Source: Jimgerdemannia flammicorona (lineage: Eukaryota; Mucoromycota; Endogonomycetes; Endogonales; Endogonaceae). From it: 11,302 nucleotides of DNA. The notes beneath the pieces are model-generated. The model was not told the origin of the DNA, did no database searches, and saw only the letters and a program-made list of their open reading frames with translations. The translations under genes were made by a program, and so were the position numbers. Shown here piece by piece: positions 6,785 through 11,302 of the stretch. The stretch spans positions 1 through 11,302 of the forward strand of contig RBNI01006461.1 in the NCBI GenBank assembly GCA_003990745.1. Direction: 5' to 3'. Position 1 is the stretch's first letter, and the number at the start of each line of letters is the position of its first letter.

Positions 6785-7740
6785 AGCAGATTTGGTAGAC
6801 AACCTTCCAAGTCCCCTTTCTCCTATTATTACCCCCTCTATCTCAGGTTGGTTTGCTGTGCCTGCAAGGACATGGTGGGAGGGAGGCAATGGTGATGAGT
6901 TGCCCCTTTGTCAGTATTTAATTAGTATCTTCTATATTTTTTTATAGTTTTTAGTATCTTTGACTATATCTAGAGTATATCCATTTTGGTGTAACACCTT
7001 CTTTCTTTTGCCATCATCAACAAGGTATTGTCTGGTGTATCATAGGTTGTGTATAGAGTTGGCTGACCTTGGATATCAAGTACTAGTATAGGTTATCTAT
7101 AGGTCTTTAATATTTATAATAGGGCCCTCTAAGCTTTAGTAAGCTTCCTAGTGAGCACAGTTCTGGCATAAGTGACTGCTTTTCAGGTGGAGTCAGGTTG
7201 GGAGGGGAGATGGCCATCACAGATAAGAGGAAGGATAATTATAGTAGACTAGTAGGATATCAGGCTAGGGGTAGTTATCAGAGCTAGAGCAGATACTATA
7301 TCAATAGAGTCTTCTGATTAGTATAGAGTAGTTAAGTGATAAGTATCACTCTCAGCTATTTTTGGCAATTCATAAGATTAGGCCCTGATCATTGGGGATG
7401 GTTGGGGCCTGAGGCTATCTAGATTAGATATCTTGGCTACACTTAACTAAAACTAAAAGCTGATATGATAATATGATTGAAACTTATAGGCTTGAGTAGT
7501 GGGGTATTGGGGGTCTTCTCTCACCTCATGTATAAGTTCTCTACTCATCTCATCAGGAGAACCAGGTCTTATCCACCATTCTATACTTTAAGGAAAGTTT
7601 TTTCTTTACCTATTGCTCTCTTTGAAGTAGTAGGACTATTCTATTTGGCTTAAATATAGCCTTATATATATATTGGGGTTTTAAGTATATATCTAAAAAT
7701 ATATATTTGTCACTCCCTGGTAGTAAGAAGAGCATGATAT
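6785..7740. repeat. Tandem repeat, copy A (about 956 bp), AT-enriched
   Basis: Aligns along its length with 7767-8736 at an offset of 986-996 bp. Shared anchors include CCCCTTTCTCCTATTATTACC, GGGGAGATGGCCATCACAG and GCTTGAGTAGTGGGGTATTG. From about 6915 onward, most differences read G or C in copy B and A or T in copy A. For instance GGTACCTGTGGTGG in B is AATATTTATAATAG in A. This is the footprint of heavy C-to-T mutation on both strands of copy A. No open frame of note remains. The underlying element is not identified. Confidence 0.88.
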
Positions 7741-7766
7741 GGTGCTCCTTTCTCTACTACCTTACC

Positions 7767-8736
7767 AGTCACAAGGTTTGGTAAGTGACCTTTTGAGTCC
7801 CCTTTCTCCTATTATTACCCCCTCTACCTTGGATTGGTTTGCTGTATCTGCAGGGGCATGGTAGAAGGAGGGCAATAGTGATGAGTTGCCCTTTTATCAG
7901 TGTCAGATCGGTGCTTCCTCTACTTTTTTGCAGATTCTGATACCTTCAGCTGCATCTGGGGTGTACCTGTTTTGGTGCAGCACCTTCTTCCTTTTGCCAT
8001 CACCAATAAGGAGTTGTCTTGGTATGTCTCAGACTATGTAGAGAGTCAGCCGACCTTGGGCATCAAGTGCTTAGTATAGGTTACCTGTAGGTCCTCGGTA
8101 CCTGTGGTGGGGCCCTCTGGCTCTGGCAAGCTTTCCGGTAAGTGTAGTTCTGGTATAGGTGACTGTTTTTCAGGTATTGTCAGGATGGGAGGGGAGATGG
8201 CCATCACAGATAGGAGGAAGGGCAATAACGATGAACCAGTAGAGTGCCAGACTAGGGGTGGTCATCGGGGCTGGGGCAGGTACTACTTCGGTGGGGCCTT
8301 TTGATTGGTGCAGTGTGGTTAGGTGGTAGGTATCACTCTTGGCTTCTTTTGGTGGTCAGCGGGGTTGGGCCCCAGTCATCAGGAGGGGTCAGGGGGCCTG
8401 AGGCTACTCATTTCAGGTATCTTGGCTGCACTTAACTGGAACTGGGAGCTGACATAGCAATATGATCGAGGTCTGCAGGCTTGAGTAGTGGGGTATTGGG
8501 GGTTTCCTCCCATCTCACATGTAAGTCCTTTACTTACCTCGACTGGGAGAACTAGGTCCTACCCACCATGTTATGCTTTGATGAAGGTTTTTCTTTACCT
8601 GTCATTCTCTTTGAAGTGGCAGGGGCTATTCTATTCAGCTTGGGCATGGCCTTGTACATATATTGAGTTCTCAGGTGTACACTTTCAGTCATTAACATAT
8701 AGTTAAATTTCCCCTAATAGTAAGGAGAACATGATG
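7767..8736. repeat. Tandem repeat, copy B (about 970 bp), better preserved
   Basis: Second copy of the same repeat, separated from copy A by only 26 bp. It has higher GC than copy A over most of its length. Near its left end (7797-7900) the pattern reverses: copy B has A or T where A keeps G or C (CATGGTAGAAGGA versus CATGGTGGGAGGG). No terminal inverted repeats, TG...CA ends or target duplications are evident. It could be a tandemly duplicated fragment of a retroelement. Plus-strand frames at 8104-8304 and 8488-8706 are not conserved in copy A and are not called. Confidence 0.88.
7824..8264 (-). pseudogene. Decayed Pro-rich reading frame inside repeat copy B, possibly gag-like
   Basis: One minus-strand frame runs about 146 codons with three internal stops. 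It contains MAISPPILTIPEKQSPIPEL (ATG at 8204) followed by HLPESLPEPEGPTTGTEDLQ, then a Lys/Arg/Cys-bearing stretch, MAKGRRCCTKTGTPQMQL. Copy A keeps the recognisable PEKQSLMPEL in the aligned position. At two of the stops (TGA and TAG in B) copy A has CAA, so they are explained by transitions from CGA and CAG. Pro-rich then basic sequence is common in retroelement gag proteins, but no diagnostic domain is visible, so the identity is open. Confidence 0.4.
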
Positions 8737-8909
8737 CACAGAATGAAGTGCAGACCAACATTAGCCCTACTGCACCTAGTATAATTGAGCTGCTGGACAA
8801 TAACTAGCCTAAATTAATAGAAGGACAGTACTTAGTAGATGGTGGAGGAGGGTTTTGACCTATATAGTCTAGGTTCCCTTCCAATAAAAATCCATAGAAC
8901 TATGAGTCC

Positions 8910-8912
<3 letters not shown>
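8737..8912. other. Unassigned tail with an AATAAA signal before a poly(A) tract
   Basis: No gene seen. AATAAA at 8883-8888 lies about 24 bases before the A tract that starts at 8913, the normal spacing of a polyadenylation signal and its tail. That suggests the 3' end of a reverse-transcribed, inserted RNA in plus orientation. In such AT-rich DNA the hexamer could also be chance. Confidence 0.5.

Positions 8913-9003
<91 letters not shown>
8913..9003. repeat. 91-base A-rich tract (A44 G A46)
   Basis: Two A runs separated by one G at 8957. Translating across it gives a lysine run, which is not a real protein. It is probably a retroposon tail or an expanded homopolymer; its length is uncertain for sequencing reasons. 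Confidence 0.95.
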
Positions 9004-9005
<2 letters not shown>

Positions 9006-9158
9006 TATAACACTTAGTATCTTATTGAGTTAGAATGCAGTTATGTAGTATAAGTGTGATCTGATATGTCAAGAGATCATCTAACTGCTAAGTCAGTTCA
9101 CAGTCATATCGTATAAGACTAATCTAACTATACTATGACTGCTAAGCTGTTTATAGAT

Positions 9159-10099
9159 TTAGATACTGTCTGGGTAGTCTTTGATGACATCACTATTGAT
9201 GATATTATCTCTGATGAAGTAGTCATCCAGGAAGAGTTGTTCATGGATTAATTCTCCTTGTTTACTGAGGTAATAATATATTGGAACTCTGTTACTATCT
9301 CACAGAATAGCATCATCTGTCTTATATGTTGGGTAAGAAGTCGGTGGGTGAAGGAGAGATATATCATCTTCACTTTCATCAGATTCACTATCTGCATATC
9401 TTCTATAGGTAATGACATTATGAGTTGCAGAGTTATAGTATACTGGTAGTTGTACTTCATGTCACTTATACTTAGGTGGTAGGGTTGTTGGTTCAATCTC
9501 AAGGGTTGTTTGGAGATACAGGTTATATTCTCTGATCTCTTCATTATAGTTAAAGTAATTGGGAGTAAATACAGACTGATATTTATACCAGTAGTCATTA
9601 TCCCAATAGGTCTTATAGGTGGTTATGAACTATTGTAAGTTCATTGGTAAGGTTTGCAGGGTAATCAGGGTTGGCAAAGATTCTTAACTTGAGGTCATAT
9701 TGATGTCAAAGAGATCATTGTCTTCTGCTTTATCTTCATCAAATCGAATTATATCATAAATATCCTTTATGGTATATCCAACTTGAGGCATTTGCAGGAT
9801 ATAGTTATTAGGGTACAAGAAGGTTCTATCTGTAGTCTGAATGTACTTGATATACTTGTAGTTGAGTTCTTATATCATATTGTCAATTTGGCTATAGAAT
9901 AGAGTAGCAACCATATCAGTGGTAGTAACTTAGAGGTGGAGAATAACAGTGCTATACTCATAAAAGAGTTCTTAGTATTTGTAGGTGATAAGCTTCTGAT
10001 GTTGAGATATCTGAATAATATCTATATTATAGTAGTATTTGATCATATCTTCTAGGAGGCTATAAGCATATAACCTCCAAGCCACCAAAATCACATATC
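9159..10099 (-). pseudogene. Decayed long acidic reading frame, unidentified transposon-like protein
   Basis: One minus-strand frame of about 313 codons is broken by eight stops, at 9159, 9300, 9462, 9630, 9684, 9870, 9930 and 9972 (first plus-strand base of each). Five are TAA, one TAG, two TGA, so each could come from CAA, CAG or TGG/CGA by one transition. Between them the protein looks real: QTTDRTFLYPNNYILQMPQV, FDEDKAEDNDLFDI, TTLPPKYK, YADSESDESEDDISLLHPP and SNRVPIYYYLSKQGELIHE. It is hydrophilic, acidic and rich in Tyr, unlike the opposite frame, which would be uniformly hydrophobic. Yet that opposite frame has about as many stops, so the strand call rests on composition. I do not recognise the family; gag or a transposon accessory protein are possibilities. 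Confidence 0.45.
9165..9209 (-). repeat. 45-bp inverted repeat, left copy
   Basis: Its reverse complement matches 10816-10860 at 37 of 45 positions; seven of the eight differences are transitions. In the decayed minus-strand frame it encodes DNIINSDVIKDYPDS. Confidence 0.75.
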
Positions 10100-10815
10100 A
10101 TCCTCAGAACTAATTTGGAAACCATATGTAAGACTACAAAACAAGTTACTGAAGAGATCATCTGATTACACAAAATATGCCAGCAAGTATGAGAACCTAC
10201 TGCCAAGATACAAGAATACTAGAAGAAGTAAGACTGACTCTGAACAGCTATAACTAGTTTGGTATACTATACTATTACAAAAGGAAACCGAAAGTACCAA
10301 ACTCAAACCAAGACAAGAAGAACTCTATCTCATCTATTAAAGGTTTATGAACTGCACTTATCAAACTCAAGACCAAGATATACCATAACTATACAAGACC
10401 TTATTACTTAGCAGAAGCAAAATACATTTGAATAACTTTGTTCACTCTATCTGTATCACCTCCATTGGAGAGTGACAGACACTTCATCTGAACTCAAGAA
10501 AGCTAACATCATCGAAACCAATTTCAAGCCATCTACATAATAGATATTACTACTAGAAATTGCCTCAGATTACAGAAAATATTATTTCTGAGAGGTTTGA
10601 ACCCTCAGCCACAACATTGGAAGCCCTCACCCTAGACAAGAATGGCCAGTTCTCGCAAATGCACCAGCAGGCCAAAAAAAAAAAGAGAACCAAGACCTGT
10701 TATCCTTATACAACCACTGCCACCAAGAACAGCCTTAATCTTGCAAGAGATAGAAGTGACGATACCTTGAAACTGATGATGTCAGAAGTCAGAAAACTGC
10801 TCAGACTTTGCCAGA
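10100..10815 (+). other. Repeat-like DNA with competing partly open frames, no gene called
   Basis: The plus frame starting near 10074 continues to 10820 with about five stops. It reads hydrophilic stretches such as SSDYTKYASKYENLLPRYKN and, from 10560, ITENIISERFEPSATTLEAL with a later KKKKRTKT run. A second plus frame is almost as coherent (NLETICKTTKQVTEEI), with more stops. Frame shifts in a decayed coding sequence could explain both. I cannot choose and name no product. Confidence 0.3.
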
Positions 10816-10860
10816 GATGATGTTATCAATAGTAATATTATCAAAGACTAACTAGACAGT
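10816..10860 (+). repeat. 45-bp inverted repeat, right copy
   Basis: Counterpart of 9165-9209 in opposite orientation. In a plus frame it reads DDVINSNIIKD, stop, LDS, aligned with DNIINSDVIKDYPDS of the other copy. This suggests a relic of a related coding segment rather than chance. Confidence 0.75.
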
Positions 10861-11302
10861 GGGGGGTTTGGTACAGATGCCAGAATATTGGCTAGGAGAG
10901 TGTGAGGTTTTGGGAGACTTTTGGGTTGAAATAGGAAATAGGTTGGGAGTGGAGAGAAGGCCAGTGGGTGATGGGGATTGCTGGGAGGACTTGAGATCTC
11001 AGCTGGTGGGGAGAGTGGGTGATAGTTGGATCACTATCGGGTGGGTGCTTGCAGTTTGGGTGGGTCTGGCAGGTCATTGGCTATTTGTGTTTGAGGAGGG
11101 GTGATAGATGAGCCTACAGAAGAAAGTTGTAAAGTGGGAGGAGCTGTTGGGGGATCTGATGACTGGATGGTGGATAGGTTGGGGTCCTTCAGGGGAGTGG
11201 TAGCAAGGTTTGGTGACTAGGATATGTGAACAGAGTGGTGGGAGGGTGGGAATTGTATTCGACAAAGTGGTCTTTCATAGGGAAGGGGTAGGGGGGGGGG
11301 AG
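10859..11302 (-). pseudogene. Decayed Pro/Ser/Thr-rich frames on the C-rich strand
   Basis: The plus strand is strongly G-rich and C-poor to the window end, where a G10 run occurs (11291-11300). On the minus strand, frames read Pro/Ser/Thr-rich protein, for example SSDPPTAPPTLQLSSVGSS and TPPQTQIANDLPDPPKLQAP. After a frame change comes FPISTQKSPKTSHSPSQYSG. Such low-complexity sequence is typical of disordered N-terminal regions, including those of retroelement gag proteins. No domain is recognisable, and the sequence runs off the window edge. The plus-strand frame at 10859-11104 (Gly/Trp/Val-rich) is taken as its shadow. Confidence 0.35.

Noticed and set aside
7781..8200. Intron-like signals on the plus strand in repeat copy B (GTAAGT...CTGCAG; GTAAGT...TTTTTCAG)
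   Set aside because: Joining the flanking sequence gave no sensible protein, and copy A does not keep the donors. Left as chance.
8104..8304. Gly/Ser-rich frame starting with GPSGSGK, reminiscent of a P-loop
   Set aside because: There is no hydrophobic strand before or helix and Walker B after it, copy A does not preserve it, and the repeat reads better on the minus strand.
6785..8736. Repeats A and B as the two LTRs of a retrotransposon
   Set aside because: They lie only 26 bp apart with no internal region, no TG...CA ends and no primer-binding site.
8839..9033. 64-codon frame with a long lysine run
   Set aside because: It is translation of the poly(A) tract; there is no protein evidence on either side.
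10100..10440. A minus-strand frame that reads as a long Trp/Gln-rich protein if all stops are read as Trp or Gln
   Set aside because: It holds about 16 stops in 110 codons, more than chance. They arise because the plus strand in that phase uses many CTA, TTA and TCA codons, so this is a shadow.

Overview
The window looks like nuclear DNA of a filamentous fungus, most likely an ascomycete. One gene has short spliceosomal-type introns (71 and 95 bp). Gene-bearing DNA of balanced base composition sits between AT-rich, stop-riddled transposon relics. The duplicated sequences differ largely by C-to-T and G-to-A changes, as expected from repeat-induced point mutation (RIP). The species cannot be named from the sequence alone.

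Layout. Positions 1-1056: AT-rich relic of a Ty1/copia gag (UBN2-type) on the minus strand, with a 106-base A tract. Positions 1245-6730: a locally rearranged gene cluster. It holds three copies of a gene for a small GFA/CENP-V zinc protein (one intact on +, two broken on -) and two copies of a gene I read as mitochondrial ribosomal protein mL53 (one apparently intact with two introns, one broken). It also holds one small cysteine-rich zinc-ribbon-like frame interrupted by a TAG. About 2.0-2.2 kb is tandemly duplicated (2085-4130 and 4495-6730). The intact GFA gene lies in inverted orientation to the left, forming a large inverted repeat with the neighbouring copy. Positions 6785-8736: two tandem copies of a roughly 960-bp repeat, 82% or less identical by eye, differing mainly by transitions. 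Positions 8737-9003: a tail ending in AATAAA and a 91-base A-rich tract. Positions 9004-11302: decayed repeat DNA with a long acidic minus-strand frame broken by eight stops, then a G-rich stretch whose minus strand encodes Pro/Ser/Thr-rich frames.

Probable working genes are only two: the GFA gene at 1523 (+) and the mL53 gene at 6661 (-). Nothing suggests they form one pathway. They appear to be neighbours in an ancestral block (zinc-ribbon gene rightward, GFA leftward, mL53 leftward) that was duplicated, inverted in part, and then decayed copy by copy. I see no tRNA, rRNA, CRISPR array or convincing new multi-gene system. The most notable points are the copy-by-copy gene decay, the mosaic transition pattern in the tandem repeat, and the unidentified cysteine-rich frame.
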